A stretch of DNA of 64,000 nt from positions 54,579,426-54,643,425 of the forward strand of contig CM055103.1 in NCBI GenBank assembly GCA_029204225.1, given 5' to 3'. The DNA is from Diphasiastrum complanatum (Eukaryota; Streptophyta; Lycopodiopsida; Lycopodiales; Lycopodiaceae). Numbering within the stretch: position 1 is the stretch's first letter; each line of letters opens with the position of its first letter. The notes beneath the pieces were generated by a model. The model was not told the origin of the DNA, did not search any database, and saw only the letters and a program-made list of their open reading frames with translations. The translations under genes and the position numbers were made by a program. Shown piece after piece: positions 35,233 to 47,200 of this stretch.

Positions 35233-35760
35233 GCCGAGCATGAGAGCCGAGGATTACTAGCTAGGGTGACAATTATTATTCATGTGAGCCTACATGGTGA
35301 ATCCCAGAGAAGGAACGACCATGTAGAAGCTAGTAATATTTCCTAGGCATTGTAAATAAGCGTAGACCCCTTTAAAGAATTTAGAGTGAGCCACCTTTTG
35401 ATGGTGACCGCTAGTGGAAGGGCAAATTCCACTTGTATTTTCCAAATTAGTGGAATTGCCACTTGGGCTCCACATGGGCAGCCTTCTTGCTTATTTAAGG
35501 GGCCCCTTCTCTTGTGAGGGAGCTTTGATTGTATTGACAATTGCTCTTGAGTGAATAAAGAAGATCTTCCATGAGTTTTTGATGATTGTAAAGCTCCTTG
35601 TTCATGGAAATCTTCTTGAGTGAAATTTCTATGAGCATGTTTTGATTTTCTTTCGTGTTTGTGGATTAATTAGATTTCTTGCTTACTCTCTTGCTTGTGG
35701 AATGTAGATGTGGATTAACTTTCTTGTTTCTTGAATTTGTAGTTTCAGCATGCAGGTAAA
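35233..35760 (+). mobile_element. LTR-like segment with TATA and polyadenylation signals
   Basis: TTATTTAAGG at 35491-35500 is a TATA-type signal, and AATAAA lies at 35554-35559, a spacing typical of the U3-R-U5 core of an LTR. CCACTTG and AGTGGAATTGCCACTTGG repeats precede the TATA signal. It follows the truncated RT fragment, so it may be that element's 3' LTR, but no clear TG...CA ends were found. Confidence 0.4.
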
Positions 35761-36234
35761 CTATAAAGGCTAAGATTGTGGATCTGATTTGCATACCTTC
35801 TAACAATCATGTCCTTGATTGTTCTTGGGCATTCCAAGCATAAAAAAATGGGTGTTTCTTGATCCTTGGGCTACTAGAGTGCTGTTAGGAAACTAGTTTT
35901 CTTGTTTCCTGTTTTTTGCTGAGTAGCTTAATCTTGTCATTGCTTTGTTCCCTGATTTTGGTAGATAGATTGTAGATTTGCTCCCTGATTCGGAACATTG
36001 ATCTATACTGAGCTAGGACTGGTTGCATGGCTTGTATATGCATGTAGCTGAGTAACGTATCCGTCTCTCCCCACTAACAGGCTGGGAATACACATTGTAA
36101 TCTAAGAAACACTTCTGTTGGAAACCATTCTAATAAGAAGACCAAACCGTAAAGAACTATAACCAACGGAAGTAACAAAAAGAAGAAGAACAAACAAAAA
36201 AGAACCGTGTTCACAGATTCGGTGAGAATTTGTG
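35761..36234. other. Spacer, no gene seen
   Basis: AT-rich, without a coding or structural signal I can support. Confidence 0.4.
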
Positions 36235-37860
36235 AACAACAGGCCATTGGCATTCTTGAACGTCATGGTTTACCACATCGAAATGAGAAAAGTATGTCTG
36301 CTACTTCAAACTCAATAACTCTAAAAGGTTGCATGAGGTTCATTTGGATTCAAACAAGTGTCCACATGTAACTACTTTGAAGTGTTGAGTTTGAAGTAGC
36401 AGTGTCCTTTTCTTTCTTTGATGCTACGAACTGCAAGATTCAAGGACTTCCATGGGCCTACACACCATACTCCTCTTTTGTGTCTTCATATAAGAGACAC
36501 CCCCTCGTTACATACGAGTCACCTATGGGGCCAGTGAACCTCTTGTTGATGTCTATTCCTCAATGTGGTTCAATTTGGATCATCATTGTTCCTTGAACTT
36601 GAAATGGTCGTGAACGGACAATATATGTGTTGGTATTAATGTTGTAGCTATGAGTCAGTATACACAAAAGTTTTGGAATCCGTTTTTATGAAAATAGATC
36701 TACACATCCTAGAAAGAAATCTGTACTTTTTGTTGATGAATCTATTGATAAGAGGGGTGGAAATCAGTGGAGGTCGGAACAGACCTCAGAATATGTATTT
36801 CTGTTTAATTCAGTATACCATCTTTTAATTTGAGCCAATTCCGATCTTTGCTCAAACATTTTTTTCAAATCATAAACATATTTTATGCTAGATTGTTACC
36901 AGCTCATGATGCTAGATTATATACCTCTGCTCATAAACTTTTACATAAATATATGTCTCCCATCTTTTGTTGTAGATGCACGTTCTATAGTGTAGGACTA
37001 TAGTCAATTTTATTCTCATTAGGATTAATGAAAATAGTTCTACACATCCTAGAAAGAAATCTGTACTTTTTGTTGATGAATCTATTGATAAGTGGGGTGG
37101 GAATTAGTGGAGGTCGTAACAGACCTTAGAATATGTGTGTTTGTTTAATTCAGTATACCATCTGTTATTCCAAGGTCGATTCCGACCTCTGCTCATAAAT
37201 TTTTTTCAGATCATAAACAGATAATATGCTAGATTGTTACCAGCTCATAGATGCTAGATTATATATCTCTGCTCATAAACTTATCATAGTCCGAGCTTTT
37301 ATATGTATTGAGTCAAAGCTATGAGGGCAATACCAACATATAATTTATTTTTCCATCTCCAATTAACGACAACCCAACTCTAACAATATTGGTGAACACA
37401 CAAATCCATTGAGGATGCAATGGGGGCGAACTGATCGAGTTGTTTGTGCCAATTGGGTGTCTTGCTTAAAAATGGAGACACCAAAGAGGCATATGGTGTG
37501 CAGGCCATGGGCGTTCTTGAACCTCATGGTTTACCACATCGAAATGAGGAAAGTGTGTCTACTATTTCAAACTCAATAATTCGAAAAGGTTGCTTGAGGT
37601 TCATCTGGATTCAAACAAGTGTCCACTTGTAACCACTTTGAAGTGTTGAGTTCAAAGTAGCAACATCATTTTCTCTCTTCGATGCTACGAGTCGTCAGAC
37701 TCAAGGACTACCATGGTCCTACACACCATGTTCCTCTTTAATCTCTTCATATATAGGATAGACACCCCCTCATTACATATGATTCACTTGCTTGGCCACT
37801 GATGTCTACTCCTCAATGTGGTTTGACGTTGTAGCTATGAGGCAATATACATAAACGTTT
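36235..37860 (+). repeat. Nested direct repeats A-B-B'-A'
   Basis: Outer repeat A (about 36240-36680) recurs as A' (about 37500-37860): CATGGTTTACCACATCGAAA, CATTTGGATTCAAACAAGTG versus CATCTGGATTCAAACAAGTG, and CTACTCCTCAATGTGGTTTG-like text. Inner repeat B (about 36688-36950) recurs as B' (about 37026-37290): CTACACATCCTAGAAAGAAA and GATGAATCTATTGATAAG. The layout of A flanking a short non-coding interior resembles a terminal-repeat element of TRIM type. No primer site follows A and there is no obvious polypurine tract before A', so nested duplications are the alternative. Confidence 0.8.
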
Positions 37861-37902
37861 TGGCATTTGTTTCACAGTACTCTATTTTTTTAAGACCACG
37901 GG

Positions 37903-38045
<143 letters not shown>

Positions 38046-38125
38046 TGATGTTTTATTCTTACTAGTTTTTAAGGCTCCCATTGGTTGTCTGCAGTATTTA
38101 TCTCTCTTATTCCGTTGCACCCATT

Positions 38126-39796
38126 ATGTCAGATACTGGATCCCCTAGTCAAAGGTCAGACCATAGTCGCGGGTCATCCCGACTTTCCTCTATGAGCGAG
38201 AGTGAGCTCATTAGCTACCTTGATCAGTTGCTTTCCTCGCAGCAAAATAGGGTCTTACAACGCTTGAGGGCTCGCCGCAAGGCTCGTAGCTCCTCTCGAT
38301 TGGTTGAGTACACATTATCGAACGAGAAGATTTAGTCCACTCCTTGTGTAGACCAGTCACATGTTTCCCCTTCCCGTGAGGGTCACTATGACGAGGGTCG
38401 CATCCCCACCCATGTCACTACTGCCAGTGCTTCCTCCTGACACTCTCGGGAAAGGAGGAGGAGCCGCCTCAATGTCTCCTATTGTGGAGGATGTGGCGAT
38501 GACCATGACGTGGTCATGAGTCCTACATGTCCGCGTAGTGCATCTCATCGTGGGGAGTCCCTACTTCGAGATACACTGACCCAGAAGGCAGCACGCACGT
38601 CACACGATACTACCACTCCTGCATCTGTCATACCTGAGATTCCCGGCATGCCTACTTTTGCCTCTCACATTTTCCCTCCCTCTGGACCCACTACAACTGA
38701 GTCATTTCCTCCCGGCTATGCGTCATGGGGTCATGTTTCACCGTGGGGTTTTCAGCCCACTCCTCTCCAGTCGCCCCCTATATATTCTCCGATCCATACG
38801 CCCCCCATTGGCTATTCTCCCCTCGGTACCCATCAGTATTCTCCTGTCGGCAGAGCATCTTTCATACTTGAGGTTGGCCATGTCTCCCATACCGGAGAGC
38901 ACCCCCGTAGACACTCCCAGGGCCACATCACCACCAACTGCCATCCCGCCATCGTTTGACATAGACAGGAATGGTCACATCATTGAAAATAATTGTGGTA
39001 AGAGGGTCATCATGTGCATGATGGAGCTCATCTATATCCACTTTTCTAGAGACATCTTTCATGACAGGCGCGATCTCAACGATGACTACAAGAATCGCAT
39101 CATTGACCACCTGTGTAGTGAGTTCCCTGTCCCATCTAGGACATGGAATTCGCACAGAAATGGATGAGCCGCATGGGAGCTATGATGAGCCACCGGAAAT
39201 CGGAGATCCAAGATGCAGTGAAAGCTGAGAGAGGCAGGCCTTCCTATGTGGAGAAGGAGGAAGCATGCAAAGAAAGAGTATCGAGATGATCCAGAACACT
39301 TCAGACAACAACGAGAGGCAGCCAAAGTCCGACTAGAAACCACGAGGCCTTCTCACTTGGGCAATGGCGGCAAAGGATATTTTCGAGCCCACTTTGTAAG
39401 TCTACCCTATATCCACTTGTGATATTTGGCTATTGATTGTTTTTTTTCTTTGCTCTTGGGAGTTTTTTGTAAGACACGTTGGAATAAAATGGCACCTTTA
39501 TATGATCGAAATTTGGAATGTTTGTGTAGCGATCCGCCGTGGGACGTTCTCCCACACATGACGTGTACATGCATGCGTATTCCCACAGTACGCAGGCAGT
39601 ACTTGAGTTATTGGAGAGACAGGGCATGTGTATAAACTGGGATGCTGCTCGTCAGGTATGACATGAAATCCATTTTATGTTTTTTAAACTTGCTATTCTC
39701 TCTGACTCACATACGATTGTTCGGAAGACTAATTCATGTGTCTTGCGTGTGCAGGAACAACAAGGTCCACATGACGAAGATGATGAGGAGGATTAG
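38126..39796 (+). pseudogene. En/Spm (CACTA)-accessory-like gene, tandem copy 1
   Basis: Three exons. Exon 1 (38126 to about 39395) encodes a basic Ser/Arg-rich N terminus (MSDTGSPSQRSDHSRGSSR), a long Pro-rich region, and a C-terminal domain with RKSEIQDAVKAERGRPSYV and HFRQQREAAK...R...SHLGNGG. This recalls the plant transposase family Ptta/En/Spm (Transposase_24). Exon 2 is 39530-39655 (SPTHDVYMHAYSHSTQAVL) and exon 3 is 39755-39796 (EQQGPHDEDDEED). Splice sites GTAAGT, GTATG and the two AG acceptors fit. Exon 1 has stops at 38333 and near 38438 and frameshifts near 38870 and 39255. Family assignment is tentative; homology to copy 2 is certain. Confidence 0.6.
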
Positions 39797-40187
39797 GATA
39801 GGTCTAGCTAGTGTTTTGGCCCTTTCCATGTTTACAGACGCTTGTGTACATGTTTTTACATCTATCATTTTTATTCGTACATTTGCCAACCATCTTTCGA
39901 TGCAGTTAGTTTTTTAATGTAATCTTGAACCTTGACTAATCGTGTAATTGAAATGTATTTGGCCCTAAAACCATGTAGAAAATTATTGATTATAAAGTGG
40001 AATTTTTTGTGGTGTACTAATAATATATTCAACTGTGATTGAATGCAAAGAATCACTTTTTTTGTTCTACCCTAGACCCTTAACTCATTTATTTGAATTT
40101 ATTTCTTGCACTAATTAACTCTACATGGTTGCATGTTATGAAAATATATCTTATTGCTTGCATAGATTATTCCAAATCGTGTCCCCA
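39797..40187. other. AT-rich spacer between the tandem copies
   Basis: No coding signal. Homology between the two gene units resumes shortly before the second start codon (ATTATTCC...CC). Confidence 0.5.
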
Positions 40188-41877
40188 ATGTCTCATGACA
40201 CATCTCCAAGTCACAGATTTGGCTGCAGTCGCGGGTCATTCCGTTTTTCATCCATGAGTGACGATGAGGTCCTCAATTATATGGATGTGATGTCGTCCTC
40301 GTGTGCAGGCAGGATTATGGAGAGACTACGGGCTTGTTGGGATGCATGGAGTTCAGGTAGGTTGTCCACATCATCTCGTTTTGAGGAGATCGACTAGTCC
40401 CCACAACCCTCCGACCGAGGTGTTTCCCCTTCCACGAGGGTCTATCCGGTGGGAGTCTCTCCCTCGCGCACTCTAATGCCCTCTTCACGACATTCCAGCA
40501 GGAAAAAGAGCGATCATAGGAGGAGTTGCCTCAGTGGCGGCTCCTGTTGTGGCTGTGACACCGATGATATCATGCTTCATGCGGCCTCTAGTCCAGCACA
40601 TCCATCTAGCAGGCCTCGTCCTAGGTCTTCCTTACTTCAAGAATTCCTAACTCAAGAAGCAACACGGATCGCGTGAGATACTTTGACTCCTGCATTTGTC
40701 ACACCTGATTGTCCCGACACCCCCACACTCTATCCTCACATTTTTTCTTGTTCGGTACCCACACCCCCTATGGTGTCTCCATGGCACCGTGATCCCTCTT
40801 CCCAGGCCACTCCACCCATTTTTGCTCCCATTTTATCCCCTGTTGGTTACACTCCCGCCCAAACTCCTCCACAACATTCTCCTCTTCATACCCCTCCCCA
40901 CTCTTCTGGTGATCGTCTTCAAACTCCTCTCCAAATCATTCCCATTGTAGTCAACTCCCCCACTCCTCTTGACACTCCCTTTGCCACCTCTCCATCAGCT
41001 GACATCTTGCCATCCTATGACATAGATGTGGAGAAGCACATAGTGGAGCATGACTGCGGTGGTTGCGTCATCACTCGCATGAGGCAACTCACACATGTGG
41101 TCTTCAACAGGGACATTTTCAAGGACTGGCGCAAATAAATTGATGAGAAAAATAATTATGTCATTGACCAGTTGTATAGAGAATTTCCAGTCCCCTCTCC
41201 TGATTTGGAATTTGATCGAATATGGATGGGACGACGCATGGGAAGCGTGATGAGCCACCGCAAATCAGAGATCCAAGATGCGGTGAGAGCTGGCAAATCT
41301 AGGCCATACAATGTGCACAAGGACGATTGGAAGTTTGCAAAGAAAGAATTTCGAGAAGATTCAGATCGTTTCAAGCAACAAAGAGAGGCAACTAAGAAGC
41401 GAATGGAGACGGCAGGGCCATCGCACCTGGGCAGTGGTGGCCAAGGTTCTTTTCATGCCCATTTCGTAAGTCTCCCCACACATAAGTTGAACTTGTTTCG
41501 GTCATAATTCATATTTTATTTGTGGATTTGTTTAAATTAAATCACAATCACCGATTTTTTGGTTCATGCAGAAATCTGTCGTAAAGCGGCCTCCCACAAA
41601 TGAGGAGTACAAGTATGCATATTCCAACAACTTGTAATCATTACTCACATTATTGGACAGACGAGTGAGAATTGACTGGGATGGATATTCTGAGGTATGT
41701 ATTATGGTTTCAACATATATTTTGACTTCACCACATTCATTCGGTCGAACATCATTTACAAAATTTACACATCTTCGTTGCACACATGTATCGTAGTCCC
41801 AATCTCATGCATCACAGTCACATGAGTTTGATGACCATGGATAGGATGGGGACGATTCAGCTGGATCTAATAATTAG
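40188..41877 (+). pseudogene. En/Spm (CACTA)-accessory-like gene, tandem copy 2
   Basis: The better preserved copy. Exon 1 (40188-41465) is one frame interrupted only by stops at 40395, 40674 and 41136. It contains the Ser/Arg-rich start (MSHDTSPSHRFGCSRGSFR), a Pro-rich middle (TPPQHSPLHTPPHSSG), then YDIDVEKHIVEHDCGG, REFPVPSPDLEFDRIW, MGRRMGSVMSHRKSEIQDA, WKFAKKEFREDSDRF and SHLGSGGQGSFHAHF. Intron 1 is 41466-41571 (GTAAGT...GCAG). Exon 2 is 41572-41694 (KSVVKRPPTNEEYKYAYSNN). Exon 3 starts at 41797 after TCGTAG and is acidic, with a stop at 41842 and a final one at 41875. The stop at 40395 falls at the same place as the first stop of copy 1. Transposase_24 similarity (W-F...Q-R...R...H-G-G-F) is by eye. 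Confidence 0.6.
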
Positions 41878-42271
41878 GCATTTCATTTTGATATATATAT
41901 ATATATGTAATTCGAACATTTATGTATCAATATATATAATTTGTTTAAGTTAAGTCCTCTGCATGGCTTAGGATAGAATGGAGCCATTTGACAGGGTTAT
42001 AATAGTTAGAATTAAAGTAGAATCACTGTGCTACTGTACTGTGGGTCCTATCAATGGATAAGGATCAGTTGGCCATGCCACGAGGCAAGTCGACGGGACA
42101 CGCGTCCTGCCAACGGCAACCTGGGTCATGCATGGGTTGCCTGAGTGAACAACTATGTGTACAGTGTAATTTCATTTTGAGAAATATAGTTGCTATGTGC
42201 TGTGGAGAGTGTTTTCTGTCTGTGTTATTATGTAGCATGATCCGTGTTCCTGTGCAAAGCAAAGTCTAAGT
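41878..42271 (+). mobile_element. Possible LTR fragment upstream of a primer site
   Basis: The stretch just before the primer-site-like sequence at 42272 should be an LTR. No clear TG start was found, and the 3' edge does not end in CA directly before the primer site. Weak. Confidence 0.3.
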
Positions 42272-42292
42272 TGGTATCAGAATGATACAGGG
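42272..42292 (+). other. Primer-binding-site-like sequence
   Basis: TGGTATCAGAATGATACAGG begins like the initiator Met tRNA primer site (TGGTATCAGA) and then diverges. It is placed correctly, about 1.3 kb ahead of the Copia gag start at 43589 on the same strand. Confidence 0.5.
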
Positions 42293-43588
42293 AGTGTACA
42301 CAGTAAAACATCGCCATTGAAGAGAGCTTTGGGAGAACTGTCTTCTGAGAGTTCGGGGTTTACGGTGGGTTGAAGACGGAAGGAGAAACACTGGTGCAGA
42401 GAGTTTAGCACACAGAAGCTTGGTAAGCTTGAGACTGTGTGAGGATTCAGAGACAAGCGTTGTCGGCTGAATCAAAACCTCGACAAACGGAATTTTGAAA
42501 TTTTGAAGCAGGCTATTCGGTGTTTGCAGTCAGTGTGCAATCAATCGGACACCGTTTGACAAACAGATTGAAGCATCAGCTTTCTAGTGGTAGGGCGACC
42601 TTAGAGCAATTGATTTTGCTAGCCAGAGAGCTGTGAAAAGCAAGCCAAGATCAAAAGCTACAAGCAAAACCCTGGTCAAGGGTTTGGAAGCCTAAATACT
42701 TGGTTTTCTCTCTATTTTGAACTGTTTTGGTTGTTGTGAAATCTCAGAGAAGGGCGTCGTAGCAGTACAAATCAGACCTAAAGTGGCCGTGGACAACCAC
42801 AAGTAGTACAATGCGCTGGATCTACAAGAGCTGGGTGGCCAAAACTCTGCAACCATAGCTTGAAGCTCATGAAGGAGAAGGAGGCCGCAAGGAGGCTGGC
42901 GTGCACAATGAAGGGAGTGGAGTTGTAGCGCTCCGAAGTGTCCAGCGGCTGGAGTACCCTCTTTCAACATTTTGGAAAGATCGCAGCTGTAGGATTGAGA
43001 GTAGATACGGATCGACGTTTGAGATCGCACTACTTAAGATGAATATCCATAGTTGGATCAAAATTGACCTTTAGATGGAGTCTGAAGGGCAGTTGAAGAA
43101 GGCAAAGAGGATTTGAAGTAATTATAGCCATTCAACTTCAATAAAAATTTTCACATTGAAAGTTGAGTTGGGTCCCAAGTTCATGAAGTGTAAAGTTTCT
43201 TCACTCTACAGAAACAGTTCAAAAACGAGAAAGGCCCCTATGTTTGGGTCCTTTGTCCGTTTTGACCCAAACAAAAGGCTATAACCTCCAAACGAAGGGC
43301 ACTCGGACTATACCTACAAGTACAGTACAACAAAACAGAGTGATTGCAGTGGAGAAAGTGTTCGGAGTGCGCCAAAAGTGATTCCACCATTCCACTGGGC
43401 ACGTAGTTGGGAGTTGACGACTGAGTGCATTTCGGAAGGCGACGCCGATTTAGCTTTCAAATTGGTGGAAAAGTGACGAGTGGCCTGGTAAGGGAAAAAG
43501 TGCAGGTCATTATTCTCAACTTTTGACATCATTGTTGGCCTCGACATACTGTTTTTAGCCTACAACAGAAGTTTCAAGCAGTTTTGCG
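42293..43588. other. Retroelement leader-like spacer, no ORF of known family
   Basis: No coding signal I recognise between the primer-site-like sequence and the gag start codon. At 1.3 kb it is unusually long for a Copia leader and may contain another insertion. Confidence 0.4.
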
Positions 43589-45230
43589 ATGGCAAACATG
43601 GGAGAGTCCATTTTGAGTGAAAGTAGCAAATTGGACAAGATTTCCAACTATGCAGTGTGGAAATTCAAAATGAAAAACATACTGATGGAGAAAGACGTGT
43701 GGGAAGTCGTCACAGGCGATGAGAGAAGGCCGTCGTTTCACAAGCAAATGGCGATGTGTGCAAGATCAAGGGGATAGGCACCGTTTCAATCCAACTACCT
43801 GATGGCAAAAGCAGGATGATCAGGGAGGTACTTTTCGTACCAGGTTTGAAGAGAAATCTACTTTCTGTTGGAGTCATTACTGATCAAAAGTTGAAAGTAG
43901 AATTTGCCCATGATCATTGCTTTGTGAAGGATGTGAACCAAAAGTTCAAAGTTATTGCGGATGGAGTAAGAGAGCCCAATACAAAATTGTACAGGTTGAA
44001 TGCTACAATCAAGAGGCAACATGGACTCGTGCCGTCCATTCCATTGCAGACTGAGTTGTGGCATAAGAGGCTTGGTCACTTGAACTTGGGAAGCCTCAGT
44101 TTGATGAGAAAATTGGAGATGGTAACATGATTGCCTACCATAGAAGACCACTTGAAATCGATGTGCGAATCATGTGTATATGGGAAGCAGCATCGAGAGA
44201 AGTTAAATAAAGGGGCTGTTGCAAGCGCAAAGAACATCCTGAATTTGATCCACACAGATTTATGCGGGCCTATGAGGACCATGTCCTTAGGTAAAGCCTT
44301 CTATTTCATGACCTTTATTGACGATATGTCACGCAAGACGTGGATCTACTTCTTGAAGAAGAAATCGGATGCATTTGACAATTTCAAGAGCTTCAAAGCA
44401 TTGGTCGAAAATCAGACATATAGGAAGATCAAAGTCCTAAGATCAGATAGTGGAGGTGAGTATAAGTCTATTGACTTCAACGATCTTTGTGAGCAATGTA
44501 GGATTAAAAGACAATTTACACAAGCTCATGCTCCTGCTCTCAATGGTGTAGCTGAGCTCAAGAATCGTACGATTGTGGAAAGTGCCAGATCTATGCTAGC
44601 TGAGATGAAACTACCAAAGGATTTTTGGTCAGAAGCATGCAGTACGGCAGTCTATCTTCAAAATAGAAGTACTACCATTGCCATACCAAAGATAACACCT
44701 GAGAAAGCATTCACGAACAATAAGCCGAAGGTGAACCACTTGCAAATCTTTGGATGTAAGGCATTTGTACATGTTCTTAAGGAAGAGAGACGTTAACTTG
44801 ATGTAAAAGCTATCAAGTGTATATTCCTAGGATATGATGATCGTGTGAAGGGCTATAGATATTTTGATCCAGTGGAAAACAAAGTCCATATAAGCCGTGA
44901 TGTTATCTTTGATGAGTCCAAGATGTATGAAGACGAGGATGCTGAGAAGATAGAGACATCCAGTGGGAAAGATGGTATAATGAGGATACCACCTGATGAT
45001 GATCCATTCATTGACCTTCCGAGTGATGAACATGAGGATACATATCAAGATACTACTACTCAACTCAAGAGACAGGTTGGAGAGGTAGGGACAAACCTTT
45101 TGGTGCAAGAAGGATTGAAATTGCAGGTGACAAATGCAAGGAGAAGGATGTACAGTGGGATACATTTTCACCAGGAAGCCGATCACCTGAGATATATGAT
45201 CCTAACGAATTGAAGATATTCACCAATCGC
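43589..45230 (+). pseudogene. Tnt1-like Copia gag to integrase remnant
   Basis: Starts with a gag N terminus (MANMGESILSESSKLDKISN, AVWKFKMKNILMEKDVWEVV). Near 43755 it jumps to the end of the protease region (KIKGIGTVSIQLPDGKSRM, FVPGLKRNLLSVG), so the rest of gag and the protease active site are deleted. The pre-integrase LWHKRLGHLNLGSL follows, then a well-kept integrase: HTDLCGPMRTMSLGKAF, FIDDMSRKTWIYFLKKK, RSDSGGEYKSIDF, ALNGVAELKNRTIVESAR, and the C-terminal GCKAFVHV and SRDVIFDESK. Stops occur at 44128 and 44794. The coding signal ends near 45230 before any RT. In the GVAELKNRT motif the usual catalytic Glu of GVAERKNRT is present. Confidence 0.88.
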
Positions 45231-45389
45231 GATACCATATTTATTGAAGATTAGTTTATTGACCTCAAAGGCATGGCAAACTTGATACAATCAAATTGTC
45301 GAACACTCTCGAAGTACTAAACATTTTTGTTTCTGACTCGACTGATCTTATCGAAGGTCCTAACTCATCAACACTAGATAAACAACTTG

Positions 45390-46555
45390 TTAATAACAGA
45401 TCGAAAGAAGATGTTGCAGCTTAGAAACAACAAAACAATCAAGAAATTTTGTTGAAACAGTACGCATCCAATGCACATGTACAATCTTGGTGTCGTTGTT
45501 CTGAATGAAGCCAATCACTTTAGCAATCCAAAATGGATGACTTTTGCTATTTTTTGATGCCAAAAGTGCAATGAGACTCCCGACCTTTAGTTCATTGAGG
45601 TTACCAGACCATTTAGCCTTGGCAGGATTTACAGTTCGTCGACTTTTTCTTGAACCCAAATAAATTTCATGTTCGTTATGAAGAAGGTTTAAGGACTCGA
45701 TATGTTCTGGAACAATAGAGGAATCAACGATTGTTGTTGGAATTGAAGATATGGTTGGCCATTGGAATTCTTCAGACAAGCAAACATATTTTTTGCTCCT
45801 CAAAAAATACGTCCACCAATGTCGATCAAACTCGTCAAAAAATTGGTATGCTGCTTGAATGGTTGTTTTCAAAAAGTTTAACACTGCAAATGGATTGATT
45901 GATCAATGTTCCCTTTGAGCTTTTTGCTCCTCCAAGATAGAAGTTAGAGGACACAAAGGTGCAAGCTTAACTTGAGAAGAAGACAGATTGTAAAAAACGG
46001 ACTCCTTCAAAAGGTAGCCATGGCACTAAGTTAGAGAATTGCTTTCCCCACAATAATGTGATGCCACCATCATTATTAGCAATTTTGAACTGATGCTGGA
46101 AACTAATATCATTTATTGGTGCGATGCAATGTTCTTCCAACGTTTTGATGTAATCTCTAAAATCACATATGCAATGCAATAAGACCACATTTGGTGCAAG
46201 GCTGTATGAGTCCTCGATAATACTCTATAAGACTAGTAAATAAAAGACTTTTTTGCGTCTTAGCTTTTTCGAAAAGCAACTGAACATTTGGTCAATTTGA
46301 TCATGAGTGTGACCCACCAGTAAAAATCCTATTTTGATTTTTTTTTAAATCTTCAGAGCGACTTACATTGATAAATATGCCAGCGCTGTTTGTTTTTTAT
46401 TTTCTCTAGCAGTATTATCAAGTTGCAAGTAGAGAATCTCATAAACACTATTACCAAATTCAAGTATTATTTTGTGAATTATGGTAATGGTCAAGTTTGG
46501 GTCCACATGCATTCTAGGCTCTTTGACACCTCGAATAGGGCGCCCTCCTACACTC
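45390..46555 (-). pseudogene. DUF7869-type mobile-element protein, copy 2
   Basis: Minus-strand homologue of the element at 1-1574. In reading order: DPNLTIT near 46490, QLDNTARENK near 46400-46432, VGHTHDQIDQMFS near 46280-46318, DFRDYIKTLEEHCIAPINDI, then ITLLWGKQFSNLVPWLPFEG near 46020, FFDEFDRHWW near 45830, LHNEHEIYLGSRKSRRTV near 45650 and PFWIAKVIGF at 45511-45540. Stops interrupt the first half; the last 164 codons (45390-45884) are open. The C-terminal acidic part present in copy 1 is replaced by unrelated text after about 45440. Both copies are dead but broken at different places. Confidence 0.7.
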
Positions 46556-46681
46556 CTACTTCTCCATCCAACTCATCCTAATCTCTCTCCCAAACTTGTA
46601 CACCTCACCAATTCACCATCTTTAACTAACACACCTCACCCATGCACTCCAGTTCACCTTAAGTCAAATTGGAGTCTTCAC

Positions 46682-46712
46682 ACACACACACACACACTCT
46701 CTCTCTCACTTT
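46682..46712. repeat. (CA)n(CT)n microsatellite
   Basis: A short compound dinucleotide repeat, CA then CT, shortly downstream of the 5' end of the DUF7869-type copy. Confidence 0.9.
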
Positions 46713-46804
46713 CATCCTCTTCTGAAACCATGGTACATTCATGAATCTGATATGCATATGTATGAATGGTTGTTTAGTACCATTTGCATGTCATAAGAAA
46801 CCAT

Positions 46805-47090
46805 ATTCATTGCTTAATGATCAAGCATGTCAGTTTAGACTCTTGCATGTCATGCCATCCTTTGCCTAATGATCATGCATGTCAGTTTAGACTCTTGCAT
46901 GTCATGCCAACCTTTGCCTAATGATCATGCATGTCAGTTTAGACTCTTGCATGTCATGCCAACCTTTGCCTAATGATCATGCAAGTCAGTTTAGACTCTT
47001 GCATGTCATGCCCTCCATTGCCTAATTTCCATGCATGTCAGTTTAGACTATTGCATGTTAAGTTTCTAAGATCCATCATGATTGCATGTC
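46805..47090. repeat. 52-bp minisatellite, about 5.5 units
   Basis: The phrase CAGTTTAGACTCTTGCATGT recurs at about 46831, 46883, 46935, 46987 and 47039, an exact 52-bp period. The unit contains CATGCATG palindromes (GATCATGCATGTCAG). Middle units are nearly identical and outer ones diverge. There is no spacer/repeat alternation of the CRISPR kind. Confidence 0.95.
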
Positions 47091-47200
47091 AAGTGTATAT
47101 GATCTTCATGATTTGCATGTTGAAAGAATTAAGATTTATGAAAAGAATCTTATCCTTATGATAAGTTAGATTTGGAATTAATAAATTAAGATATATGAAG

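Noticed and set aside
46805-47090. CRISPR-like array
   Set aside because: Whole 52-bp units repeat with no unique spacers, and the genome is that of a plant.
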